From NCBI GenBank assembly GCA_964573255.1, contig CAZNJB010000052.1, positions 1 through 21,372 on the forward strand: DNA of 21,372 bases. Direction: 5' to 3'. The notes under the pieces were generated by a model. That model ran no database searches, was not told the origin of the DNA, and worked only from the letters and a program-made list of their open reading frames with translations. Below are positions 8,301-16,644 of this stretch, in pieces; positions within the stretch are counted from its first letter, which is position 1, and each line of letters begins with the position of its first letter. Made by a program: the position numbers and the translations under genes. The stretch comes from CAYNUJ01 sp964573255 (GTDB lineage Bacteria; Bacteroidota; Ignavibacteria; Ignavibacteriales; Melioribacteraceae).

Positions 8301-11072
8301 AATTGCATCACCGATAACAAAATTGGAATTATTAAAAATTTGATTAAACATTTTTTTATTCAACGGTACGGCAATATCCCAAAATGCAATGCCTGTATGT
8401 CCCCAAAATCCAATTGAACCTCTATTTTCAATTTTGTTGAATTGTTCTCCAAAAACATTCTGATTATCAAAATGTGCCGTATAACAAGTAATACTCGAAA
8501 TGAACGGCATTCTGTACTCATTATTCAATTGATATATATCATCGGTAAGGAAAACCAAATCCCATTGATACCCTCCTCCGTGACCGTAATAATTAGCAAT
8601 CACTGCACCTTTATCAAAACCGGCGCGCATATCAACAATAGTTCCTTCATATTGCTGATAATCCGGTTGATTGATGTAAGTAAATATTTTGGTCGCAGAA
8701 TAACCGTTCGGGGAAATATATTCCTTATCCAACTGAATACTATTGTAATTAAACTTAAACTGGTTTTCATCGCTTGCGCTTTGTCCCCCTGAAATTAAAA
8801 GTACATTTTGCTTCCACTGTTTGGATTCATCACCGGGATATTGAATAATCTTATTGACAAGTATATCCGCTTCTTCAACTGTTTCGCAGGACAACCTACC
8901 AATTGCTAAATCCGGCACAACATCATTGCCAACAACTGCACCAAAGAGATTATCACAAGCAGCCTCGCCGAATCTTACACCATGATATGGAATTGACGGA
9001 ATAAAGTTTTCTCTGCTTTCGGGATAAATATGTCGATAATCCCAACTCATATCGCCAAGTAATACCAAATATGACGGCGGTGGAGACTGCCAATTTTCGA
9101 ATGTATATTTAACGAATTTCTGTATAGCATAAGGATCTAACAGACCGCCGGAAAATTCATTGTAAATATCATTTACCGTTACAACCTTGACGCGGGGTGC
9201 ATCAAAACCATAAAGATTCTCTTCTCTAAAAGCCTTCAACTTTTCAGCTGCTTGAAAAAATTTAGAATGGGTTATTATTAAATAATCAGCACCGTTAGAA
9301 TTATCTCGTAGATTTGAATTTTTATTTGTCAAAATTACTTTTGGCTTTTTATAATATGCCGAAGAAACCGCAAAATATTCAGTTTGGGTTCTAACAGTAT
9401 CCACAAATAAAAATGATTCAAAACCATCATTTAGCTGTTGCACGTTTGTTATTAATTTTCCAGTAGAAGGCACATAAACCTTCATATCGGATCCGAGCCA
9501 TTTAAATAGATGGTAGCGAATATTACCAAAAGTATTCGGCGGACTAACAAATTCAAAATGCTGATCTAATACACGGTTCTCCTGCCAGAATTCAATTTCA
9601 AACCAATTGACTCGTATTTCATCGTAATCCACACCCGGAATATCTCCGAGAGTAATTACTTGTAAATTATTGACATCAAAAATACCGACAGTATCAATCG
9701 AGAATACCTTTTCATAAATTTTTTCACTTTGCCCGCTCCAGCTAACCTCTCCAAGTTGATGAGAAGTTAACGATATTTGAGCTTTGTGCTGATCATTTGT
9801 GATACCGTGTAAACTTACTCTCAATAAAATATCTTTACTCTTATCTACATCCATATTAGACGGCGGAGGAAATGAACCAGTAAATAATTTTCGTATCAGT
9901 CCCCTATCGCCGGATACTTTTCCCCAATACCAATGATCCCTATCGCCGTTAATTGCAAGTCCCAGTCTTTCATAGAGCGTGTCCTTCTCGTAATGAAGCG
10001 TTCTGTAATTTGCAATAAATGATTTATCCCATGTGACCGGATGTCCATTTCTTTTCTTATAATAATTACCGCCTCTCTCTTCATCAATTGTTAGCCAGTA
10101 AATATTTTGATTTTGATAAATGTTCAATCCAGAATGCGGACTATTAGGGGGAGGAAAACCCACAAATTGCAAATAGTCTCCTGCATCAAAATAATTATCT
10201 CCCTTATCCTCTATATCAATGGGAATTGATTTCTCGTTAGCATACATTGCAATATTATTTACAGGGATTCTATTTTCAATAGAATAGATGCTCGCTAAAT
10301 CTTCATAAGTAATTCTATAAACACCTTTTTCTTCCACCAATATTTTGAACCATCTATATTCCGGCAAATACCAGTAATTGCTGTCAACTTTTCCGGATGA
10401 TATTTTACCAATCCACTTTTTAGCAACTTTTCCGTTAAGTATATTTTTATTTAGGAACTCTTCACTTTTTAAGTCCTTTATACGAGTAAATCCAATGTTT
10501 GTAGCTTCTCGATTAAAATCAATCCGAACAGTTAATTCTTTATTAAAAATTAATTCCCTAGTAGATGGATTAAATTGAACCGGATAAAAGAGTAAAGTTG
10601 AATATCTATTGAATCTAAAATTTATCGGATCACTTAATTTCACCGGATTGGACGGATAAAACTTATTCGAAGAATATACATTTTCATCAAATTTTAATTC
10701 GTTCAAGAATTCAATTTCTTTTTCAACATGATCAGGATATGGAAGAATAAATTTATTCTTGGAGATAACCTTTTTCCTATCTAAAATATTGACACGGGGA
10801 TTTGAATTCGGCGGGAGCGCTATTCTATAATCATTATAAGGGAGCCACGGTTTACCTGGTTCTCCCTGTCCTATTTCGCTTTCTTTAAAATAATTAAATT
10901 TAATTCCATCAATTTCTTTGACGCCAATGGACGGAAGCGAAGATATTTTAATATTCAAAATTAAATGATCATCGGTGGATTCAACAATTTTAATATTTTG
11001 TGCATAAGAAATTACCGCAACGAAAAACAAAAAAGATAATTTATTTAACAGTTGATTTATCTTCAATATCAA
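5397..11072 (-). CDS. Gingipain-family (C25) cysteine protease, PorU-like, with T9SS sorting domain
   Basis: Large secreted or surface protein (1891 aa; PorU proteins I know of are about 1100-1300 aa). Order: signal peptide with hydrophobic core LSFLFFVAVISYA and likely cleavage near AQ; a PorU-like N-domain with the FKILVEEKGVYRITYEDL motif; a C25 domain with catalytic His831 in YYGHGGG and Cys863 in SITCYTAHFD, a spacing like gingipains; a CARDB-like beta domain (about 980-1070); a stretch around 1190-1430 with repeated propeller-like LYFAH/LYIPDG/FVYNLA units; further Ig-like domains; and a C-terminal FlgD-like type IX sorting domain (about 1788-1891) with YNYPNPF, AGRLIRSI and NGVYFYKI. 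No ATG is available near the start. The frame opens at TTG 11072 or TTG 11066, the latter giving a more typical (M)KINQLL signal peptide. It overlaps the preceding ligase gene by about 30 nt. It could be the T9SS sortase itself or a cargo protease of the same family. Confidence 0.88.
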   Translation of the reverse strand: MILKINQLLNKLSFLFFVAVISYAQNIKIVESTDDHLILNIKISSLPSIGVKEIDGIKFNYFKESEIGQGEPGKPWLPYNDYRIALPPNSNPRVNILDRKKVISKNKFILPYPDHVEKEIEFLNELKFDENVYSSNKFYPSNPVKLSDPINFRFNRYSTLLFYPVQFNPSTRELIFNKELTVRIDFNREATNIGFTRIKDLKSEEFLNKNILNGKVAKKWIGKISSGKVDSNYWYLPEYRWFKILVEEKGVYRITYEDLASIYSIENRIPVNNIAMYANEKSIPIDIEDKGDNYFDAGDYLQFVGFPPPNSPHSGLNIYQNQNIYWLTIDEERGGNYYKKRNGHPVTWDKSFIANYRTLHYEKDTLYERLGLAINGDRDHWYWGKVSGDRGLIRKLFTGSFPPPSNMDVDKSKDILLRVSLHGITNDQHKAQISLTSHQLGEVSWSGQSEKIYEKVFSIDTVGIFDVNNLQVITLGDIPGVDYDEIRVNWFEIEFWQENRVLDQHFEFVSPPNTFGNIRYHLFKWLGSDMKVYVPSTGKLITNVQQLNDGFESFLFVDTVRTQTEYFAVSSAYYKKPKVILTNKNSNLRDNSNGADYLIITHSKFFQAAEKLKAFREENLYGFDAPRVKVVTVNDIYNEFSGGLLDPYAIQKFVKYTFENWQSPPPSYLVLLGDMSWDYRHIYPESRENFIPSIPYHGVRFGEAACDNLFGAVVGNDVVPDLAIGRLSCETVEEADILVNKIIQYPGDESKQWKQNVLLISGGQSASDENQFKFNYNSIQLDKEYISPNGYSATKIFTYINQPDYQQYEGTIVDMRAGFDKGAVIANYYGHGGGYQWDLVFLTDDIYQLNNEYRMPFISSITCYTAHFDNQNVFGEQFNKIENRGSIGFWGHTGIAFWDIAVPLNKKMFNQIFNNSNFVIGDAIAIAKADYPGNLTTLIKDHIVLLTLLGDPALKLALPEKPDFSVSAEGITLFPEAPLVGDSVTVTLHITNFGRHFWGDSVTVQLFENKIDSTHQIGEKKIDNFLQKDSVKFIWHPQNAGLVNLIAVVNEKDIIPEEDHSDNYATSAFAVYNVQEPAILTPLNGVTIDSSRINFILADASEYIGRELKYVIEIDTSTLFQQPILKSNELFGSDGLVEWHSGELSNGEYFWRAKIIDDLNISRYSEIRTFKISSVKDSALSFSGKQLQLFQSSNMVYDDSAGALKLQLADLPPKPSDDTFESNISLFVPDDIISLSALATDGTYLYFAHIAYPANIPSKIYKLGTGFNGTTLGVLYGTVGDRQVLIRDQMFYYNGSLYIPDGNPYSLIKLDVETGDSSRIAINEGMLNATDTQVHPGAFYLATDGKFVYNLAYLTEDGAYKYTLRTFDPNNNWAKVGSDQVFSGTSYEGFRGFFAAKGYIYPYEGTDAGFMRRLNLKTLIFEEEWLTSKKFKGYYAWVYDQVNDKVYASVFYLNKQPMFTRFAGSSETGLGSLTSMAIGPAINWDSLSYSLTQQNMTASYTAELYGFNVDVNEWQLLDTLQNKTVVLSDIDADKYPELRFKLNIVDSSLGTKSPFYFSNLKFYFGSPAEVLISKNSIQFPEDSLMQGFDIPMQFSIKNIGYADVDSLNIQFFLNESDSAFITQNIKLKKGSTFNYSDKLNTTDLLFDNVVKVTAVSNKRELFTFNNLTKNTFYVARDSLRPNFNITFDGEDILPGDIVSSNPFIVITLSDNSPLPIDTTDFYLYLDNRKLSFIHDSLDFSYIPYPNSQARIEWSPKFNNGTHILEVFAKDASGNFFDSTSYRVIFKVNSKNEIFDIYNYPNPFNDITYFTFYLSGSELPDKMNIKIYTIAGRLIRSIDVDTNKLKFGFNKIYWDGKDEDGDQIANGVYFYKISVLNNKDSFTEIKKMARVR

Positions 11073-12453
11073 TACTCTTTCCCCTTATTTCCGCATAGTG
11101 AATAATTATAACTAAAAAACAGAGCCAGAATGGAAGGTCTCTCGTAATCCATCCATGAGTTAATAATCCCGTTGACTCAAACAAAGATCTAATAAGCAAA
11201 CCGGCAATAACAGCAAAGAATGCAATCAATCTATTTAAATGCTCAACAGAATTATTTTTATAATATCTAAATACTTTGACCGAAATAATATAAATAATGT
11301 AAATAAAATAAAAGGCTGAAATCAATCCCAATATTCCCATTTCTGTCCATCTAAAAAGAATGAAATTATGAGATGTGCCGGTTTTACCATGCCAAATTAA
11401 TCCTTCCATAAAAGAATTCAATTTAACAGGTAAAAACTTATAAATGTATTCACCAAACAAATCCGGACCACTACCAAAAACAGGATTAGTTTTTATAATA
11501 TCCCAAGATATGTTCCAATACAAAGCTCTTGCATCCGAAAGCCGGTTCAATCGGAATAATTCAACAATTACTTCACGAGATGTATCTACTATTAATAATA
11601 ACACTGCTATTATTGAAGCGGCGCCAAATAAAGTGTAAAAAGTTCTTCGATTAAAATAGAATATAATTAAGGATGACGAAACCAAAACGGAAAGTATTGA
11701 AGCTCTCGAATTGGTTGCAAATAAAACCAATACAAAAACCGCTAGCAAAATTGAGTATATAGTTTTTTTTATATTTGAAATTGAAGTGAATAACTTTGTT
11801 AAATAAAGAGGAATAACAACAGCCATAATCAATCCTACACCGTTAGGATTGTTATAAATTCCACTGAATCTCTCGAAAATAATCATCGCGAAACTTAATT
11901 CCGAAGCCTTAGTTATTATTTGAAATAATACCGATCCGGCAACAACAATACCAACTATGCTAAGTACAAAACCGGTAACCTTATAAGCATTTTGATAATT
12001 AAGCAAACTGTAAAGCAGGAATATGATTAAAAAGAAGGCAACTTGACGAATAATCGCTTGTAATGAAGTGTAATGCATCCCCGTTGCCAAATAGGTAATA
12101 ATTAATGAGGCAATGATAAAAAGGAAAAAATAATTTAGTTCAGTCGGTAAAGACTTAACAGATATACCGTTCTTATCAACATATAGGTAGGCTAACAATA
12201 AAATTGAAGCGATATTTAAATAAATTCTAATCGATTCAAAATTATTGCTTGTAAATATCAGCAGCGAAGAAAGTACTAAAATCAAAATTTCATTTGTTTT
12301 GCCCGACCGGAATAAATATGCTATAATCAATAACGGAGCTGCGAGAATTAGATATTCATAAAATATTCCTGTTACAACTGCAATTAATAGAGCCAGCGGC
12401 AAGAATTGCTTAATAGAGGGCCGAAAGATTATATTTGAAGCATTAACTTTCAT
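11041..12453 (-). CDS. O-antigen ligase / Wzy-type polymerase family membrane protein
   Basis: 470 aa, almost wholly hydrophobic with roughly a dozen membrane helices. It has the periplasmic-loop features of the WaaL/Wzy superfamily: NNPNGVG (201-207), TNSRAS (247-252), NPVFGSGPDLFGEY (323-336), and TSHNFILFRWTEMGILG (360-376), the conserved His-containing motif. Members either ligate a lipid-linked glycan to lipid A core (or to protein) or polymerise repeat units; sequence alone does not separate these. Translation starts at ATG 12453, 42 nt after the dehydratase gene, with no obvious Shine-Dalgarno. Its end overlaps the C25 protease start, suggesting coupled translation. A ligase next to a PorU-like protein is notable because in Porphyromonas both act on anionic LPS. 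Confidence 0.87.
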   Translation of the reverse strand: MKVNASNIIFRPSIKQFLPLALLIAVVTGIFYEYLILAAPLLIIAYLFRSGKTNEILILVLSSLLIFTSNNFESIRIYLNIASILLLAYLYVDKNGISVKSLPTELNYFFLFIIASLIITYLATGMHYTSLQAIIRQVAFFLIIFLLYSLLNYQNAYKVTGFVLSIVGIVVAGSVLFQIITKASELSFAMIIFERFSGIYNNPNGVGLIMAVVIPLYLTKLFTSISNIKKTIYSILLAVFVLVLFATNSRASILSVLVSSSLIIFYFNRRTFYTLFGAASIIAVLLLIVDTSREVIVELFRLNRLSDARALYWNISWDIIKTNPVFGSGPDLFGEYIYKFLPVKLNSFMEGLIWHGKTGTSHNFILFRWTEMGILGLISAFYFIYIIYIISVKVFRYYKNNSVEHLNRLIAFFAVIAGLLIRSLFESTGLLTHGWITRDLPFWLCFLVIIIHYAEIRGKSIDIEDKSTVK

Positions 12454-12495
12454 ATTAAAAAAGAGTTTTCAAATATAACCAAATTGTTAAATAAA

Positions 12496-14445
12496 TCAGT
12501 TCTTGCTTGCGCTTTGAGTTTTAATGGAAAGGTTTTTATTCTCCGCCAAGTAGATAAGATTATCCGCCGGAATAGAAGCATAACTGGGAACAAACCGTTT
12601 AAAGAGCATCTGCCAATCAGATTTACGATCACTCTTAAATTGACTGAATATTGCTATCATCTCTTCAATATCTGCAAAAGACATCTTTCTATTCATCCGC
12701 GCACGAAAAATCTTTTTATAATTTGTTGAATCGACACCTTCTTCAGCAGTTAAAAATTCTTCGAATAATTTTTCCCCTTCTCTGATTCCTGTATAGCTGA
12801 GTTTAATATCTTTATCCGGTTTCAAATTATGAAGACGTATCAATTCTTTAGCAAGGTCGGTAATTCTAATAGGATCGCCCATATCAAGGACGAATACCTC
12901 ACCTCTGGAACCGATGGTACCTGCTTGGAGCACTAGCGCAACCGCTTCCGGTATGGTCATAAAATATCTTCTCATATCCGGATGTGTTATTGTAACAGGT
13001 CCGCCCCTTCTAATTTGTTCCATAAAGATAGGTAAAACGCTTCCTCTACTTCCAATCACATTTCCGAATCTAACTGCTAGATATCGACCATCTTCAATTG
13101 TATTTCCATCCGTTACAATTATTTCAGCAATACGTTTTGTTACCCCCATTATGCTGGTGGGATTTACAGCTTTATCGGTTGATATCAGCACAAAGTTTTT
13201 CGTCCCATATTGATTTGCCATCTTCACAAGATTATAAGTGCCAAGAATATTAACTCGCACCGCTTCGTTTGGGAACTTCTCCATTATCGGCACGTGTTTA
13301 TACGCTGCGGCATGAAAAACAATATCGGGTTTAAACTTTGAGAACACATACTCTAAATGCGATCTATCAGAAATGTCACAAAGGTAAGAATGTATATACT
13401 GTGAATCTGTTTCATAATTTAACAACAATTCAAGATCCGAAAGATCACTTTCGTTAATATCTAAAATACCCAACTTAGATGGGAAATAGTGACAAACCTG
13501 TTTTGCAATTTCGGAACCGATTGAACCGGCTGCACCGGTTATGAGAACTCTTTTATTAGAAATAAATTTGGATATATCATTCGTGTTTATTGAAACAGCT
13601 TGCCTGCCAATTAAATCGGTTACTTCCAAATCTTTCAAATCTTTCATTCCGATTGAAATACTTTCCGAAGCATCTAAAATTCTCGAAACAATTTTAATAT
13701 CTTCAACTCCCTCTTCCCTTGCTAAGTGCAAGATTCTCATATGCAATTTTCTATCTGCCGAAGCAATTGCAATCAAGATACAATCGATGTGATACATCTT
13801 AATCAAATTCTTTAGATCATCGATCGTACCTAAAACTCTAATCCCTTGAATATATAAATTAAGTTTTTGTTTATCATCATCTATAAAACCTATCGGATAG
13901 TACTTATTTCTATATCTGCGATTAATCTCACGTAATATCTGTTCTCCTGTATGCCCTGCACCAATAATAAATGTTCTCTTCAAATCGATATAATTATAAT
14001 TTAAATTCTTTTTTAATATCTCACTAACAAATCTTTTTGAGAGTTTTGTACCTGAAGAAAGAAGAAAAGCAAGAATAAAATCAATTATTACAGTGCTCTT
14101 ACTCATTCCTTGGAAAGCGCTTATTTCAGTACCGAAGAAGAGTGTAAATAATAAAAGGCTGCTTATTAAATTAGCTTTTAATAGAGCATATAATTCCTGA
14201 ATGGAAACAAATCGCCAAACAACATCGTAGAGATTATAAACTCCGAACACAAATAATTTCAGTAAGACCACTAGTGCCAGTATTATGGGATAGTTATACT
14301 GGAAATATATGGGAAACTCAAAATCGTTTTTAATAAGAATTGCGAATGTAAAAGATAAAGTGAAAATAATAATATCGAACACTAAAAATGATATTTTTCT
14401 TTTCGCAGGTGTTGGATGAAAAATTTCACTATAAGAGAACTTCAT
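12496..14445 (-). CDS. Membrane UDP-N-acetylhexosamine 4,6-dehydratase (WbpM/PglF/CapD-like)
   Basis: 649 aa, similar in size to the long dehydratases WbpM and PglF. Four N-terminal membrane helices (about 17-38, 53-72, 88-107, 117-133) precede a Rossmann CoA-binding-like domain starting FIIGAGHTGEQIL (159-171). The catalytic SDR domain has the NAD loop TGAAGSIG (303-310), AAAYKHVPIME (379-389), and STDKAVNPTSIMGVTK (422-437), with Met in place of the usual SDR Tyr as in this subfamily. The expected reaction is UDP-GlcNAc to UDP-4-keto-6-deoxy sugar, the substrate for the neighbouring aminotransferase. The ATG overlaps the TGA of the phosphoglycosyl transferase gene (ATGA), so the two are translationally coupled. 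Inversion at C5 cannot be predicted from sequence. Confidence 0.92.
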   Translation of the reverse strand: MKFSYSEIFHPTPAKRKISFLVFDIIIFTLSFTFAILIKNDFEFPIYFQYNYPIILALVVLLKLFVFGVYNLYDVVWRFVSIQELYALLKANLISSLLLFTLFFGTEISAFQGMSKSTVIIDFILAFLLSSGTKLSKRFVSEILKKNLNYNYIDLKRTFIIGAGHTGEQILREINRRYRNKYYPIGFIDDDKQKLNLYIQGIRVLGTIDDLKNLIKMYHIDCILIAIASADRKLHMRILHLAREEGVEDIKIVSRILDASESISIGMKDLKDLEVTDLIGRQAVSINTNDISKFISNKRVLITGAAGSIGSEIAKQVCHYFPSKLGILDINESDLSDLELLLNYETDSQYIHSYLCDISDRSHLEYVFSKFKPDIVFHAAAYKHVPIMEKFPNEAVRVNILGTYNLVKMANQYGTKNFVLISTDKAVNPTSIMGVTKRIAEIIVTDGNTIEDGRYLAVRFGNVIGSRGSVLPIFMEQIRRGGPVTITHPDMRRYFMTIPEAVALVLQAGTIGSRGEVFVLDMGDPIRITDLAKELIRLHNLKPDKDIKLSYTGIREGEKLFEEFLTAEEGVDSTNYKKIFRARMNRKMSFADIEEMIAIFSQFKSDRKSDWQMLFKRFVPSYASIPADNLIYLAENKNLSIKTQSASKN

Positions 14446-15047
14446 AAGCCGATAACTTTTTTTATTGTAGAAAACAGTATTTTCAAATCATTGGTAAAGC
14501 TAATATTTGAAATATATTCAAGATATAAATTGATTTTATCGGGCAAGATAACATCCAAATAATATTTTTCCCTATTTTCGGTGGAAGGTATTAAATCATT
14601 CTCATTACTATATTTAATCGAAGCCCAATCAGTTATTCCTGGTCTTACTGATAATATTTTATTGTAATCAGATTTATAATATTCTGCAAATTGAAGTATT
14701 TCAGGTCTTGGACCTACAAAAGACATATCCCCTTTCAAAACATTAAATAGCTGTGGAAGTTCATCCAATTTAAATTTGCGTAATAACTTTCCGAGTGGGG
14801 TAATTCTGTTGTCGTTCATTGATGTTATTCTAGCCCCCTGATCAGACGAATTAATCATAGTTCTAAATTTGATAATCTTAAATAATTCCCAATTTTTTCC
14901 GACTCTTTCTTGCATGTAAAATACAGGTCCTCCTTCAATAACTAAAATAAGAATCGAAATGAAAAAGAGCAACGGTAATAAAAGTATAATCAGAAAAATC
15001 GAAGTCATAATATCAAAAATTCTTTTAACAGCAAAATAATTTGACAT
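14442..15047 (-). CDS. PglC-like phosphoglycosyl transferase (bacterial sugar transferase)
   Basis: 201 aa, the size of minimal monotopic enzymes such as Campylobacter PglC rather than the long WcaJ/WbaP forms. KRIFDIMTS leads into a hydrophobic re-entrant helix (about 14-36), followed by ERVGKNWELFKIIKFRTM (48-64), RITPLGKLLRKFKLDELPQL (81-100) with the catalytic Asp95-Glu96 pair, GDMSFVGPRPE (106-116) and VRPGITDWA (134-142). It transfers a sugar-1-phosphate from a UDP-sugar to undecaprenyl phosphate at the inner face of the inner membrane, the first membrane step of glycan assembly. The start has AGAGGTGA about 7 nt upstream. It lies between the dehydratase (ATGA overlap) and the aminotransferase (52-nt gap), so its donor is probably their product, a 4-amino-4,6-dideoxy UDP-sugar or its acetylated form. 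Confidence 0.93.
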   Translation of the reverse strand: MSNYFAVKRIFDIMTSIFLIILLLPLLFFISILILVIEGGPVFYMQERVGKNWELFKIIKFRTMINSSDQGARITSMNDNRITPLGKLLRKFKLDELPQLFNVLKGDMSFVGPRPEILQFAEYYKSDYNKILSVRPGITDWASIKYSNENDLIPSTENREKYYLDVILPDKINLYLEYISNISFTNDLKILFSTIKKVIGL

Positions 15048-15099
15048 TAAAAATTCACCTCTTTAATAATAAACGAACAATTTGTGAGTTGAATCACAG

Positions 15100-16254
15100 T
15101 TATCTGCGATTTTGCTCTGCTACTTTAATAACAGATTGGATAACTCTTTCTATATGAGTGTCATCCATCCCCGGCCAAATTGGCAACGATATTTCCCTTC
15201 GATAAAAATCATAAGAATTCGGATAATCTGCACTATTCAAATTAAAAGCATTTTTATAAAATGGATGCATATATAGAGGAATAAAATGCACGCTTGTACC
15301 TATTCCCATATCAGTTAAATAATTAACGAATTCATTTCTATCTATTTTAAGAGAATCCAAATTTAATTTTAATGGGTAAATATGCCAAGCCGAACGAGTA
15401 TGCTCTTCTTCAAGGGGAATTTCAAAATAATCATAATTTTTAAAAGCATCATTGTATTTGGCAGCAATTGCTACCCGCATTTTTAGTAAATCATCAGTTA
15501 ATTTCAATTGCTCCAAAGCTATTGCGGCCTGAATGTCTGTCCAATTATATTTAAAACCCGGCGAAACAACTTCGTAATACCATTTCCCATCTTTTGTATA
15601 ACGCTTCCAACTATCTTTATCAATTCCATGTAAACGCATGATCTTCGCTCTTTCAATAATACGTTCATCATCAGTACAAATTAATCCGCCTTCTCCCGCA
15701 GCCAAAGGTTTTGTTACATAAAAACTGAATCCTGTTATATCGCCGAAACTACCGACTAATTTATCATTATAATAAGTCGGAATAGCGTGAGCAGCATCTT
15801 CAATCACCCTTGCTCTGTTCTCACAAATTGAATAAATTTCATCCATCTTTGATGCAAAACCACCGTAATGAACCGGAATAACAACCTTAGTTTTAGGAGT
15901 AAGCTTTCTTTCAATTTCTTCTGGCAGGATATTTCCTGTTGCGGGGTCAACATCGACAATGATCGGAGTTGCTTTAAAATAGCAAACAACTTCTGCAGTT
16001 GCTGTAAAAGTAATAGCCGGAACAATAACTTCATCCCCTTCTTTTAACCCGATTGCTTCCAATGCTAAGTGAGCCGCAGCGGTCCAGGAATTCACCGCAA
16101 CAGTTTGTCTCCCCATTAATTCACTGAACTCCTGCTCAAATTTCTGCACTCTTGGACCCATAGTCCACCAGCCCGATTTTACAGCATCTACTACATTTTG
16201 GATTAGGTTCTCATTAATGAAAGGCTTGTGAAAAGGTAAAAAATTATCTGACAT
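15100..16254 (-). CDS. DegT/DnrJ/EryC1-type PLP sugar aminotransferase (PglE-like)
   Basis: 384 aa, normal for the family. Motifs are VNSWTAAAHLAL (54-65, phosphate binding), PAITFTATAE (79-88), VHYGGFASKMDEI (128-140), VIEDAAHAIP (150-159, with the Asp that contacts the PLP ring nitrogen), and FSFYVTKPLAAGEGG (176-190) with the PLP lysine at about 182. Expected role: transfer an amino group from glutamate to the 4-keto sugar made by the dehydratase, as PglE does for bacillosamine. A TTG lies one codon upstream, but ATG 16254 is the natural start, with an AGAGAG stretch before it. First gene of the leftward five-gene surface-glycan unit. No partner N-acetyltransferase (PglD-like) is in the window. 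Confidence 0.93.
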   Translation of the reverse strand: MSDNFLPFHKPFINENLIQNVVDAVKSGWWTMGPRVQKFEQEFSELMGRQTVAVNSWTAAAHLALEAIGLKEGDEVIVPAITFTATAEVVCYFKATPIIVDVDPATGNILPEEIERKLTPKTKVVIPVHYGGFASKMDEIYSICENRARVIEDAAHAIPTYYNDKLVGSFGDITGFSFYVTKPLAAGEGGLICTDDERIIERAKIMRLHGIDKDSWKRYTKDGKWYYEVVSPGFKYNWTDIQAAIALEQLKLTDDLLKMRVAIAAKYNDAFKNYDYFEIPLEEEHTRSAWHIYPLKLNLDSLKIDRNEFVNYLTDMGIGTSVHFIPLYMHPFYKNAFNLNSADYPNSYDFYRREISLPIWPGMDDTHIERVIQSVIKVAEQNRR

Positions 16255-16381
16255 CAAATTCTCTCTGGAAGTAAAACTACAATATGAAAATAAATAAAAA
16301 TAAATATAAAGAAAAATAAAATATTAGTGATAAGGATATTGAAAAATCTTTCTCAAAGCAGTATATTTCGGCTTCAAATTT

Positions 16382-16458
<77 letters not shown>

Positions 16459-16514
16459 CTTAAATCATTTAATTACAAGCACTTACCTAACGTTTCAAGA
16501 TATCTAAACTTTTA

Positions 16515-16540
16515 AAATCTGCTACAATTGTAGCAGATTT
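16515..16540. repeat. Perfect 26-bp palindrome, possible bidirectional terminator or recombinase site
   Basis: Two 13-bp arms, AAATCTGCTACAA and its exact reverse complement, meet without a spacer 57 nt after the tRNA-Arg CCA. As RNA it folds into an 11-bp stem with an AAUU loop. On the minus strand the hairpin continues into UUUU, so it could end the leftward Sak4 operon. On the plus strand it is followed by GCCCCG, not U. A symmetric protein-binding site or crossover site for an integrase is an equally possible reading. Confidence 0.75.
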
Positions 16541-16606
16541 GCCCCGAGTTTGCCCTCTCCCCTGTTTATTATATCAAATGTTAGTGAGGCGCAGCGACCG
16601 AATGAG

Positions 16607-16644
16607 CAAAAAAATCCGGCTATTTATGTAACTTGATTTTTTTG
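16607..16644. repeat. A/T-rich inverted repeat, weak terminator candidate
   Basis: CAAAAAAATC (16607-16616) and GATTTTTTTG (16635-16644) are exact inverse complements separated by 18 bases. It lies about 120 nt past the Sak4 stop codon. The stem is nearly all A-U, so its strength as a terminator is doubtful. It may simply mark a structured junction with the neighbouring palindrome. Confidence 0.4.

Noticed and set aside
16487..16558. Leftward short frame reading GQTRGKSATIVADFKSLDILKR then stop, a possible tail of a lost gene next to the tRNA
   Set aside because: It spans the perfect palindrome, has an in-frame stop shortly upstream and matches no family I can name; too short to support a pseudogene call.
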